Assembly: GCA_009763385.1 (NCBI GenBank)
Contig: CM019823.1
Coordinates: 176,398,995 to 176,462,994, forward strand
DNA length: 64,000 nucleotides
DNA from: Coix lacryma-jobi var. lacryma-jobi
Lineage: Eukaryota; Streptophyta; Magnoliopsida; Poales; Poaceae
Direction of reading: 5' to 3'
Notes under the pieces: generated by a model
Told to the model about the DNA's origin: nothing
What the model saw: only the letters and a program-made list of their open reading frames with translations
Database searches by the model: none
In this document: one piece after another, positions 1 to 11,076 of the stretch
How positions within the stretch are numbered: position 1 is the stretch's first letter
Layout: each line of letters opens with the position of its first letter
Translations under genes and position numbers: made by a program

Positions 1-159
1 AGTTTCATCACACGATTCGTAGAATATTTTAGGTTTTTTGGGCCCTACCGATCTCTCTACCTCTCTTTCTTCCACACATACGTACGTGCTATTTACCGGA
101 GGAGGAGCGCGAGCCTGTGCCACCGGAGAAGGTCGACGCTGCTGTCCGTGGACGGCGCC

Positions 160-605
160 CGCACCTGAAGTTCGCATCTCGCGCTCGCGGCGGAGCCGAC
201 GCCCGCACTTGCGCCCGTGCTTGGAGCATGCGCCTTGGCCTGGAGTCCGCATCGACGCCTGTGGCCGGATCTCGCGCCTTGCGCCCGCACCTGGAGTTCC
301 TCGCGTCGGCACCTGGAGTTTGCACCTCGCGCTCGCGGCCGGTGGCAGCGGAGTCCGCACCGGCGCCCGCGACCGGATCTCGCGCCTCGCGCTCGCGGCT
401 GGCGGCAGCGGAGTCCGCACCGGCGCCCGTGGTCGGATCTCGCGCTCGCGGCGGAGGAGCTCCCGCGGCGGAGCCAGCGCCAGCGTCCAGAGCTCCCGCC
501 TCGCGCTCGCGGCTGGCAGCAGCGGAGTCCGCACCGGCGCCCGTGACCGGATCTCGCGCCTCGCGCCCGCGGCCGGATCTCTGTTCCTCGCGCTTGCGGC
601 GGAGC
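160..605. repeat. GC-rich degenerate minisatellite, about 60 bp unit
   Basis: Copies of a block containing AGCGGAGTCCGCACCGGCGC recur near 345, 405 and 525 at roughly 60 bp steps, with shorter degenerate copies on both sides. The unit is a multiple of three and very GC-rich, so long frames stay open on both strands. Their translations are only arginine/alanine/proline-rich repeats with no recognisable domain, so I do not call a gene. The flanks (1-160, 605-860) hold nothing I can identify. Confidence 0.6.
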
Positions 606-867
606 CGGCACCCGCGACTATGCCCGGAGCTCGCGGCGGAGCCGGCGCCCGTGGCCGTAGCTCCCGCGTCATGACCGGAACTTCACACGACCGCATCGGC
701 GCGACCGGCGCCTACGCCGGCATCCCTTGTTGCGCGTCCCCAATCTGAAGTCACGGATGAAACAAAGAAAGCGGTCTCAATCGCGATTTCACTCTGTTAC
801 CGAGGTTCCACAAACAGCGTCCAAACGTTTCAGCGTGATGAAACGTTTTCCTTCTGTCTCCTACAAG

Positions 868-1018
868 TTTCATGCAAAAAGTACATTTTTGCTGACAGGG
901 TACATTTTTGCTGACATGTCACCCTGTTTAATGTGCATGACACTTCCTATAAGTTTCATGCAAAAAGTACATTTTTGCTGACATGTCACACTGTTTAATG
1001 TGCATGACACTTCCCATG
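868..1018. repeat. Imperfect tandem duplication, AT-rich
   Basis: A block beginning AAGTTTCATGCAAAAAGTAC and ending near ATGTGCATGACACTTCC occurs twice in a row (about 868-952 and 953-1018). The first copy carries an extra internal repeat of GTACATTTTTGCTGACA. It is non-coding and was probably produced by slippage or unequal exchange inside an old repeat. Confidence 0.7.
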
Positions 1019-1469
1019 AAACCGCATTGACACTGACCTTGACGCAGAACCGAAAGGGCAAAGCTGTTGCGCTGTTCAGTACCAGATGTGAAATTTATTG
1101 GGTAGGAGCAGATGCGAGACTGCGAGAAGGGCCTGGCTGACATTTGTACTGAGATGGACTCTTGCATGAAAATGGACTCGTGTTTGTGTCTCGCATGTCC
1201 TACCACTACCGGTCTACCACTACTAGACTACTATAGTTGTAGCACGTGTGTTACGTGTCACTTGAAAAACATCACGTTTGATCTGATCAAGTATTAGTAA
1301 ATAATATTCATATTTATAGCTTCAAATCAATTCATTATGAAAATACATTCGGTAACTAATATAGTGATATTTATGATCTCATAACTATTGATAATTCTTT
1401 ATTTATAATTGATCAAATTTAAGATATTAAGACATCCGTTGTGTTACAATTACATTCTTTCTAGAACAG

Positions 1470-1690
1470 GGGACGTTGTTAAACATCTATTTGGTTCATT
1501 GGACTAAACTTTAGTTATCGTTGAATAATAGGCTAAAGGTGAACTAATTAATTTTTTTAATGAGTTCTACTCATCAATTATCCTCTATTAGTTTTTGTTA
1601 GATCATGATTAGTTAATATTTAGATTTTCTAATTACCATCCAAACACATGGATTAAATTTTAGTTTAGTCTATCCAAACAAGCCCTAAGC
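1470..1690. mobile_element. Probable non-autonomous DNA transposon (MITE)
   Basis: The AT-rich stretch is bounded by imperfect inverted ends. The left side reads TTTGGTTCATTGGACTAAAC, and the right side in reverse complement reads GTTTGGATAGACTAAACTAA. This TTTGG...ACTAAA pattern is common in grass MITEs. I could not find a clean target duplication, so the superfamily and exact ends are open. Confidence 0.4.
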
Positions 1691-2193
1691 ATTTGGATCG
1701 TCTCTTTGAGCTTATTTGGGTCCCAGCCCAGATGGGCAAAGCCATGTCATGTTTCCTTGGTGCATTGGCATCTGCAGGGTATATAAATTTTTTAATTAAA
1801 TTGACTAATTGCATATATCTAGTGGAGGTGCTTGTTTGAAATCTAAGTAGGACCCAAAAAACGAACAAACCAAAATAAGCATAACATTTTTACGGTTTAT
1901 TAACCGAAAAAACATTTGAAACGGTTAGTTTTCTTAACAAATTACACAAATGCAAGACACCAAGAGTATCCAACTAGTCATGACCTATTTTGACCCTTCG
2001 ATGGCGCACCATCTTCACTATGATGCTAGCTTCGCCCCTACTACCCATATTGACATTCCTTGTTATTTCGGTTTGTATATATTCAAATTAGTTGAACATC
2101 TTAAACCATACGGTTCTAAGAAAATAGCAAATTAAAAATTAATGATTTAAACCTCCCATTTGTCATGTGTAGCACGATGTGGTTTTCTAGTAT
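1691..2193. other. Non-coding, AT-rich, nothing recognised
   Basis: There is no convincing gene, RNA or repeat boundary here. It is the flank into which the solo LTR at 2194 was inserted. Confidence 0.5.
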
Positions 2194-3387
2194 TGTCGGG
2201 GACCACAAAAGGGGTACCCCCAATCAACGCAAAACAAATAAGTTAAACCTAGAGCACCAAGTAATAAGAGACCTAATTAGTCTAACCCCTTAAAAAACCA
2301 ACCCCTCGAGGCCTACAACACCGGTCCACCACCAGGAAGCCCGGGCCCGCCAAAGTCTTACCGACCGTCTCGTGGTAGCCTACCCCTCGAGCCCCGGCAC
2401 ATAGGCCTCGAGCCCACTACAGCCATACACCGTTCCTCGAGACCCCACGTGGGGACCTCGAGCCTGTTTAACACGGTAGCCTATCCCTCGAGACACATTA
2501 TACCCCCCTCGAGCAGCGCCAGACATCGGATATCAATCCCATACCGCGCATTTAATACGTCCACCTACTACAGTCACATCCTCTGGTGCACGACGTCTCC
2601 GGTCACATCTTCTGGTACACGACGTATGCCACAGTGAACTGGGGCCAGAGTCAAACCTCGTTTTCACCACAAGCATGGACAAAAAGGCACAAGTACAGCA
2701 CTGTTAGGCCATACCCTGCACTGTAGCACACTCGAGCCACATCTCGAGACCTGGATTCCTGCTGTACGGCCGGGGTTTCCGGGACTTGCCCACACCTGCG
2801 GGGGCTCGAGCCCCCCATAGGCGCCACCTCGAGGCCGGCCCTGCGCCCCTCGAGGCCTGACTGCTTTCATGCTATTGGAGGACAGGTACCCCAAGACCCG
2901 GAGGGACCCTGCCACGTCCTATACGTGCCGGAATGGGCGTTGCACGGCCTCCACGTCAACACGCCTCCACGTCCGCACCCGGGATGGAAGCCACGCTTCA
3001 AGGACGCCTCAACAGCAACACCCACGCCGGCTGCAGTAACTTCGACAAGACAGAATTCCAACCCTCCACCATATTGGGCGTAGTATACATGTCGCTCCTG
3101 TGTAACCCTGGCCTCCTCTTGTTCTATAAAAGAGGACACCAGGGTCCTTCACGCATACGGGGACACACACGAGTCCAGACTCTGGTCCATGCTCGTTGAG
3201 CTTGTATCGCCCCTGTACAAGCACTTAGGTGCAAGTAATACAAGAACCTCCTCCCCCCGCTGGACGTAGGGCCTTCTTTGCCCGAACCAGGATAAACTCT
3301 TGTGTCATCTTGCATCACCATCCAGAAAAGAGAGCACGCGATCACATTACTAGTTAGTGTCATACCCCCGGGGTAGAAACACCGACA
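2194..3387 (+). mobile_element. Solo LTR of an LTR retrotransposon (1194 bp)
   Basis: The sequence starts TGTCGGGG and ends CACCGACA, a TG...CA pair with short inverted ends. It is flanked on both sides by the 5 bp direct repeat AGTAT (2189-2193 and 3388-3392). No gag or pol lies between, so it is a solo LTR left by recombination between two LTRs. A TATA box (TATAAAA) is at 3125-3131, which supports + orientation. The sequence is rich in CCTCGAG. The family is probably Gypsy (inference from the TGTCGGGG start and GC-rich body). Confidence 0.85.
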
Positions 3388-3636
3388 AGTATCCAAAGAA
3401 CAAAAACAATGTCCATGCATGTGTTGGAAAAGAGACAACAAATGTATTGCGTCATACACATTAATAGTTTAAATACTTTTTTTTACCTCCATGCATGTCC
3501 ATACACATTTACCTTCACAGCATAGGTAAAATGTATTTAAACAATGTCCATACATATTTTACCTATGGTGTCTAAGTCTTACCTATTAGCTATTGTCCAT
3601 TCATTGAGCACATAGCATTATGGATTTTGGGGGTAC
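3388..3636. other. Short AT-rich spacer between two insertions
   Basis: This holds the right AGTAT target copy of the solo LTR (3388-3392), AT-rich DNA with repeated CATACAT/TTTACCT motifs, and the left target copy GGTAC (3632-3636) of the Grande-like element. No gene is visible. Confidence 0.6.
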
Positions 3637-4281
3637 TGTTGGGGATGAGGACCCTCGGCAGCGGCACCACACAGAGCGCAGGCAAAAACGACCTTCGCGT
3701 GATCCACACGTCCCCGCTCGACCCTTTTCCGCATGGGACTGAACCCCTCGGACCCGTTTTCTAACCCTCGCCATGGATCTGACCCCCGAGGCTTTGTTAC
3801 AATTCTCTGCAGGTTAAGACTCGACGACAACCAGGCGGGTGACCCTCGCTCGCCTTGCGAGGCCACTTCGCTTGGAGCGAAGGGTTCGACGAGGCGACGG
3901 AAGGACGCTGGCTCGAGGGCAAGCGGAGTCGAAGGTCAAAAGTTTTTACGTCTGCCCCCGAAGGTGGGCAAGACCGAGTGGCGGCGCACAGAGGGAAGAC
4001 TGATTAGGGTTCCCGCTGCAACCGTGTTTTTACTTCTTTGCCCCCCCTCCCTGCGTGGAGGCGGGGAATCTTTGTTGTACCCTTTCGTAATTACTCCTGT
4101 GACCCTTGGTATTCCCTATAAATACCAAGGGGTGAACAGTGTAAGACACGATCTTTTTGGGGGGACAGAGCCATAGCAACTTTGTCTTCGTCGCCTTAAC
4201 CTTCGCAATTGTTTCCGACGCTCGGTCACCTTCGCCACCCCCCCTGCACAAGTGCGAAGGGGAGCAAGTGTGTTTCCAACA
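3637..4281 (+). repeat. 5' LTR of the Grande-like element (645 bp)
   Basis: It begins TGTTGGGGATG and ends TTTCCAACA. It is nearly identical to 36369-37009 apart from about 9 substitutions and a 4 bp length difference in a C run near 4240. The promoter is at 4104-4130. Directly after it, TTTGGCACCGTCCGTGGGG is the likely primer-binding region; I did not assign the tRNA. Confidence 0.93.
4104..4130 (+). promoter_or_regulatory. TATA box inside an inverted repeat, Grande LTR promoter
   Basis: TATAAATA (4117-4124) lies within a 10 bp perfect inverted repeat, CCTTGGTATT (4104-4113) and AATACCAAGG (4121-4130). The same arrangement is in the 3' LTR (TATA at 36849-36856). It is the presumed start region for the genomic RNA. 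Confidence 0.75.
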
Positions 4282-4319
4282 GTTTGGCACCGTCCGTGGG
4301 GATCGAACGAAACTTCGAG

Positions 4320-5740
4320 ATGGCGGGGAACAGGCGAACCAACACCACTAGAGACCTTCGCACGACTAGAGAGACAGCGACGGTGGTCCCACCTGCCGAG
4401 GAGATACCAGAACCCTCAAGGGCGCAGGATGTCACCCCGGACACGGAGGTCCCGGGCCCCCAAGCCCGGACCGTGTTGCACCCTCACACCCCCGGGGAGG
4501 GAGAGGGAGCTGACGAAGAGGAGTTGGGCCTCGAGGCCCTCGAAAGCCTTCAGGCTGAGCTGCAGGAGAAGAAAAGGCGTCTGGACCAGCTAGGGAAGCA
4601 CAATCGGCTGCGCGCCATCAGGCAGAAGGCAGACGAGGCCAGGGAGCAGCTTCGCCGAGTGGAAGAGTCCCTCGCCGCGGTTGAGGCCGAAGCAGAGGGC
4701 TGGAACGACGGGGATATGCCCTCGCTGCAGGAGGGAAATGAGGAGCGAGATCGAGACAACCTTCGCCATCCACCACCCCCACCACCGCCACTCCAGGAGC
4801 ATTACCCAATGAGACAGCAAAACTTTCGCCAACTTTACCCAGATGAGAGAGAGCCAAACCTCCGCATCCAAAGAAGACCTCAGCAACACCAAATGCCCTA
4901 TGACCCGCGGTCACCCCTCTCCCAGATACTCCAAACTCAACCCTGGCCTCCATGCTACAACCCACAAAACTTACCTCGTTACGACGGGCTTTCCGACCCT
5001 CGCCAGTTCATAATGAGCTATGAGGCGGCAGTCGCCGCGGCAGGTGGAGACGAAGCAACAATGGCAAAATCTTTTGTCATTATCTTGCGCGACATCGCGC
5101 AAATTGGTACAGCAACCTTCGCCCCGGGACCGTGGATTCCTGGGCCAACCTCAGAGACAGGCTCTGCACAAACTTCAAAGGCATCACACCAGCCCCTTCG
5201 AACCCCATCGACTTGTTCAATTGCAAGCAAGAGGAGCGAGAACCGCTTCAAGACTACTGGCGAAGGTTCATCCAAATCAGAGCAAGAACTCCGGGGATAT
5301 CCGACGAAGCTGTAATCCTCGCCGCAGTCAGTGGCCTGCGTCTAGGCCCATGCTCATCAAAGTTTGCCAGGAAGCCAGCGAATTCAATCAAGGAGTTACA
5401 CGAAACAATGGAACGATATTGCAGAGCAGACATGGACTTCAGAGCGAAGTCTGACGCTCGGCGCTCACAACTGAAGCCACAGCCGAGGCCTCAAACAAGG
5501 GAAAGCAACCTTCGCCAAGAGCAAAGCAACGTTAGTGCAATCAACAAAGCAACAAATAACGAGGATCAAAGATGGGACGCTCAACCTCCGAGCAACCAAG
5601 CCTCTCAGGGTTTGCCACCCCCGCCGAATCAGCGGAACCAGCAACGAGATCCCGCTAAAATGTATTGTCACTTCTGTGGTCTCGGAAAGGGACACACAAC
5701 AAAGCAATGCAAATGCTTCGCCAAGGGAAAAGAATACTAG
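4320..5740 (+). pseudogene. gag: Grande gag (capsid/nucleocapsid), frameshifted
   Basis: The ATG at 4320 follows the LTR and primer site by about 40 bp. The N-terminal part has a charged coiled-coil (about 4525-4690) and then a proline-rich stretch. The capsid-type retrotransposon gag domain follows (about 4980-5460), and a CCHC zinc knuckle at about 5664-5706 (spacing CX2CX4HX4C) binds RNA. The reading frame shifts near 5097-5105, so the first frame ends at 5315 while homology continues in the frame that opens at 5132. An in-frame TAG at 5738-5740 then separates gag from the rest of the frame. Gag packages the element RNA into cytoplasmic particles. This copy could not make a full product. 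Confidence 0.88.
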
Positions 5741-7035
5741 GAATCCAGGAAAGCTGCTTCGTCAGACACCCGAACCATCAACCACACCAGGAAACCAAGC
5801 TTCCACCCTTCAAATACCCAATTCCGTTACACCCCCGTAAACTATGGCCTACCCTCGCAACAACCCATTTACCCCCACTACCCACACTTCAGCCAAGCTT
5901 CCTACCAAGCAACAACAATCCCACAACGCCAAAACACTCCATACACAGTCACATACCCAACAACCCCCCAAAACCAAATTCCAACAACCCACCAAGCCAG
6001 CAACGCTCTGCCACCACCACCGCCATTTCCCGCTTTACCAGCACCCCAGCCTGTCAAAGCCGAAGCCCAGAGCCAAACGACCATCAACAATCCAACATCA
6101 ACCTTCGGTGTGATCCTAGCTATCACCGGAGGTTCAAATGAAGACCATGGTAATAAACGGCAGAGGAAGGAACATGCCAGACGAGTTCACCACGTGGCCG
6201 TCGAAGGACCCCACAGATTCGGTCGTTGGTCTCACATCCCCATAACCTTCGATTCCAGCGACATGAAGCTGAGAGATTACCCTCACACCGATGCTATGGT
6301 GATCGAAACCAACCTCGCTGGGTGGACTGTCACCAAAATCTTGGTTGATACAGGAAGCTCCGCTGACATCCTATTCGCCTCAACCTTCGACAGCATGAAG
6401 CTCGATAGAAACCTCCTGCAACCCGCTGACAATCCTCTATACGGCTTCGGCGGTCAACAAGTGAGAGCGGTTGGCAAAATATCCTTGCCTGTGACTTTCG
6501 GCGACCAAACGAACTGCAGAACTGAGCACATAACCTTTGATGTCGTCGACATGTTCTATCCATACAATGCCATTTTTTGCCGAGGGGTCACAAACGCATT
6601 CAATGCTGTCATCCATCCCGCTTACCTATGCATGAAGCTTCCCGCTCCGAAGGGTGTGGTTGCAGTATTTGGGGACCAAGACATTGCAAGGGTAGCTGAA
6701 GGAAACGTAGCCCCAGGGCAACGTAATGTACACAATTTATCAAAACCCCAAACCCCCGGCATCAGTGACGAGGGTGAAGTCTGCAATGACAGAGTGAAGG
6801 CAGCGCCAAGAGAGGAAACCAAACAAGTCCAACTCTTCGAGGGTAACACCGAAAGAAAGGTGCTCATCTCAGCCAATCTAGACCCCCAATCAGAAGGCAA
6901 CCTCGTTACCTTCCTCAGAGAAAATTCCGACACATTCGCTTGGTCCGCAGAGGACCTAAAAGGAGTCAACAGATCAATGATTGAGCATAGCCTGAACATC
7001 AAAACAGGCTATCGCCCCAATCAAACAAAAGCTTC
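5741..7035 (+). pseudogene. Grande gag-pol linker and aspartic protease
   Basis: The frame continues in phase with gag past the stop at 5740. It passes through a proline/glutamine-rich linker (to about 6110) into a retroviral-type aspartic protease, whose active-site motif DTGSSADILF is at about 6346-6375. The following segment contains the usual connector to reverse transcriptase. Reading in this frame ends at 7075, but homology moves to another frame at about 7012-7018 beside a run of C, so a single-base insertion is likely there. The protease would cut the polyprotein during particle maturation. Confidence 0.85.
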
Positions 7036-7766
7036 GCAAGATGTCAGAAGAAAGAAAGGAGGCAGCGAAGGCTGAGGTAAAAAGGCTTTTGGACGCAGGC
7101 GTCATTCGCTCGGTTAAATACCCAACTTGGCTCTCAAATGTGGTCCTAGTCCAAAAGAAGAACAAAAAACGGCGAATGTGCGTGGATTTCACTTGCTTGA
7201 ACAAAGCTTGTCCGAAGGATGATTTCCCTCTCCCAAACATAAGCACCCTGGTCGACAGAGCGGCAGGTTGCCAAACGCTGTCCCTCCTTGATTGCTTTTC
7301 AGGCTATCACCAGATTTGGATGAATGAAGAGGACGAGGAAAAAACAAGTTTTATCACACCCTCGGGCACCTTTTGCTTCCGAAGAATGGCAGAAGGCTTG
7401 AAAAATGCAGGCTCAACCTTCGCTCGCATGACCTCTGAAGTTTTCAAGGATGAGCATGCTGTCTCTGCCTATGTCGATGACCTGGTTGTCCAGAGTGAAC
7501 TAAAAGAAAACCACATATCAGACTTATCGAGGGTGTTCAGCAACCTCCGGTCCGCCGGATTGAAACTAAACCCAGAAAAATGCGTCTTCGGGGTAAGCGA
7601 AGGTAAATTGCTAGGTTGCATCGTCTCAGCCAGAGGAATCGAAGCTAACCCTGAGAAGATTGACGTCATCATGAACATGGAACCTCCGGCGACCAAAAAA
7701 GCAGCTCAGCGTCTGTCTGGTCGTTTAGCAGCACTTAGCAGATTCATCTCAAGATCCGCAGAGTGA
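7017..7766 (+). pseudogene. Grande reverse transcriptase domain
   Basis: The frame encodes the finger and palm blocks of a Gypsy reverse transcriptase: RRMCVDFTCLNKACPKDDFPLP near 7170, LLDCFSGYHQI near 7283, and the catalytic box AYVDD near 7468-7482. It copies element RNA to DNA from a tRNA primer. It is cut by a TGA at 7764-7766. Homology resumes in the same frame straight after, so this is a single nonsense change, of the kind produced by C-to-T transition at a CpG. Confidence 0.9.
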
Positions 7767-10018
7767 GGGTTATCTTTCTTTCAAACACTCAGAAGCAGTG
7801 CTCCATTTAATTGGGGTCCCCAGCAGCAAAAAGCCTTCGAGAAATTGAAAAAGTATCTGACCAGCTTGACTGCCCTAACCAGCCCAAGCAAGGGAGATCT
7901 ATTGTTACTCTACGTCGCAGCTTCGCCTCACGCAGCAAGCGCAGTTCTCATCAAGGAGCTCCGCAAAAACAACAAGACCAGACAAGCCCCAATCTACCAT
8001 GTTTCAGAAACCCTCGAAGGCCCAAAGAGAAATTATTCGGAGCTTGAGAAAATAGCATACGCCGTCGTTATGGCATCAAGAAAGCTCAAGCACTATTTCC
8101 AGGCGCACGAGATCTATGTACCTTCGTCGTACCCCCTCGAGAACATTTTCAAAAACAACGAAGCAGTTGGAAGAATAGCAAAATGGGCAGTCGAGCTTAA
8201 CAGTTACGCTGTGACCTTCGTCGGCAGAGCAACAGTCAAATCACAAGTACTGGCTGATTTCATAGCAGAATGGACACCCGACCCTCGTGCCGGTGAGCTG
8301 CGACATGACCAGTTTTGGATCGTTTACGTCGACGGAGCCTGGGGTGCAACTGGAGCCGGTGCCTCGGCCATTCTAATCTCGCCTTCCGGGTCGAAGCTGA
8401 GATACGCACGAAGGCTTGACTTCAAATGCACAAACAACTCCGCTGAATATGAAGCTGTAATTCTGGCACTTTCAAAACTACGGTCGTTGTCAGTCCGAAG
8501 GGCACTCATCAACACAGACTCTCAAGTCATTGCGGGGCACATTGAGAAGAACTACAAAGCAAAAGATCCAGAGCTTCAAAAGTATTTTCAATATGTCCGA
8601 AGGTTAGAATCTTTCTTCCTCGGCATAACTGTAAAAGCAATATCAAGGACTGAAAACAGCGAGGCAGATTGCCTAGCTAAAGCAGCCGCACAGCAGTTAC
8701 AGCTTCCACCAGATGTGTTCTACGAGGTTACCACTCGGTCAGCTTTCGAAGCTACTGAAATCAGCGTCAAGCTGATCAGCGCAATTCAATGCGAGGATTG
8801 GAGAGCACCTATCATGGCCTACATCAAGGGGCTCCATGAATCAAACAACAGAGAAGAAGAAAACAGACTAAAGCAAAGAGTGCGAGGGTACAAGATTGTT
8901 GACAACACCTTGTACAAAGCTTCGGTAACCTCGCCATGGCTCAAATGTGTGTCACAGTCCGAAGGCAAGGACATTCTCAAGCTAATCCACGAGGGCATCT
9001 GTGGTTCTCACAACGGCCCGAGGGCTCTAGTCGGCAAAGCGTTCCGGCAAGGTTTCTACTGGCCAACAACATTAAGAGATGCGGAAACCACCGTCAAGCA
9101 TTGCGAGGGTTGTCAACTGATGGCAAAGAACCAAAACGCTCCAGGGGCACCTACAACTCTCATATGCCCAACCTGGCCTCTGCAAAGGTGGGCGATGGAC
9201 CTCGTAGGCCCACTACCGACGGCTCCAGGGAACCTTCGCTATGCGGTGGTAGCTGTGGAATACTTCACAAAGTGGATTGAAACAAGGCCATTGTCCTCCA
9301 TCACTTCCCTCGCAGTAAAAAAGTTTTTCTGGCAACAAATAGTCTGTCGCTTTGGAGTTCCTCAATATCTAACCGTCGACAAAGGTACTCAGTTTGACAG
9401 CGAGGTCTTCAAGGAATTCTGTGCGCAAATTGGGACAATGTTATGCTTCGCCTCCGTCCGGCACCCGCAATCCAACGGCCTGGTTGAAAGAGCCAATGCG
9501 ACAATATTCCAAGCTATATCCAAAAAGTTGCAGGGTAGACCTAAGGGTAAATGGGCCGATGAACTACCTTCGGTCACCTGGTCTCACAACACCTCAGAAT
9601 GCAGAGCAACAAAATTCACTCCTTTCAAACTTTTGTTCGGCGAAGAAGCGGTGCTTCCAGAAGAACTAAAATATGGGTCGCTCAGAACAACCCTCGCACC
9701 TGACGAGCAAGCCCAACCGCTTGATAAAGACCTGCTCGAAGAAGCAAGATGCAACGCAGTGCACAACCTTCGTAAGTACCAAGAAGAAACCAAAAAATGG
9801 AGAGACAAAAAGATCAGAATCAAAGATTTGCAGACGGGTGACCTCGTCCTCATCAGAAAACAAAACGCCAGCTTGGCGGGAAAATTTCAGCCCAAGTGGA
9901 CAGGTCCATACTTGATTGTGGAAAGCAATCGCCCCGGTTCCTTCCACCTCTCCGACAGCGAAGGAAACATCCTGCCTCACACCTAGAACATTGACGACCT
10001 TCGCAAATTCTACCCATA
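7767..10018 (+). pseudogene. Grande RNase H, archaeal-type second RNase H and integrase
   Basis: After the stop at 7764 the same frame continues. It has the connection/RNase H of the reverse transcriptase (about 7800-8270), then a second RNase H starting at FWIVYVDGAWG (about 8313) with an AEYEA box near 8450. Integrase follows, with a HHCC-type zinc region (about 9000-9115) and a catalytic core with Asp in RWAMDLVGPL (about 9190), Asp in TVDKGTQF (about 9375) and Glu in NGLVERAN (about 9475). Two RNase H domains are a hallmark of the Tat lineage. A TAG at 9984-9986 stops the frame 10 codons before the next in-frame TAG at 10016-10018, which looks like the native end. Confidence 0.9.
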
Positions 10019-10316
10019 GCGGAGCCTTAGCGAGCCCTCGCACTATGTAATCTTTTGTTTCACTTTTGTTTTCTTCCATTTCTGTGCATGTAACAAAAAC
10101 AGAAGGAGTTGCACTCTTTTTCCTTACGAAGGGGCGTAAGGTTTTTTAACGAGGCAGCATCCACAACCTTAATGCAGGTTAGAACCCCCGAAAAAAGAAG
10201 AGTCATCAAACTTCTACATTTACTAGAAAACATCGAAAAAGCACCCCTTCTTCAAAGAGTGCTATCATCGATGCAACCTTTTTTAAGATTGCTTCAAAAA
10301 CGAACGTTTTCTAAAA

Positions 10317-11021
10317 GCAAACTTCACCTCTACCTAAGATAAGGGGAGGCGCGAAGTCCAAAAAGTCGAGCACCCTCGCAAAACACGTCAGGGGCTCGCA
10401 AAAGCAAACTTCACCTCTACCTAAGATAAGGGGAGGCGCGAAGTCCAAAAAGTCGACCACCCTCGCAAAACACGCCAGGGGCTCGCAAAAGCAAACTTCA
10501 CCTCTACCTAAGATAAGGGGAGGCGCGAAGTCCAAAAAGCCGAGCACCCTCGCAAATCACGCCAGGGGCTCGCAAAAAAGCAAACTTCACCTCTACCTAA
10601 GATAAGGGGAGGCGCGAAGTCCAAAAAGCCGAGCACCCTCGCAAATCACGCCAGGGGCTCGCAAAAAGCAAACTTCACCTCTACCTAAGATAAGGGGAGG
10701 CGCGAAGTCCAAAAAGCCGAGCACCCTCGCAAATCACGCCAGGGGCTCGCAAAAAGCAAACTTCACCTCTATCTAAGATAAGGGGAGGCACAAAGTCCAA
10801 AAAGCTGAGCACCCTCGCAAATCACGCCAGGGGCTCGCAAAAAGCAAACTTCACGTCTACCTAAGATAAGGGGAGGCGCGAAGTCCAAAAAGCTGAGCAC
10901 CCTCGCAAATCACGCCTGGGGCTCGCAAAAAGCAAACTTCACCTCTACCTAAGATAAGGGGAGGCGCGAAGTCCAAAAAGCCGAGCACCCTCGCTGCAAA
11001 TGCCAGGGGCTTGCCAAAAAA
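10317..11021. repeat. Tandem array, 8 copies of about 88 bp
   Basis: Units start with GCAAACTTCACCTCTACCT at 10317, 10404, 10491, 10580, 10668, 10756, 10844 and 10932, at steps of 87-90 bp. The copies differ at a few sites only. The array lies just 3' of pol inside the Grande-like element, where tandem repeats are known in this family. The element spacer 10019-10316 has no other visible content. Confidence 0.92.
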
Positions 11022-11076
11022 GCAAACCCCGCCGCCCGTGATAACAGTAGACGCGAAGTCCAAAACCAGCTTGTCG

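Noticed and set aside
38..748. Long + and - strand frames in the GC-rich left end
   Set aside because: Repeats of about 60 bp keep several frames open; the translations are low-complexity.
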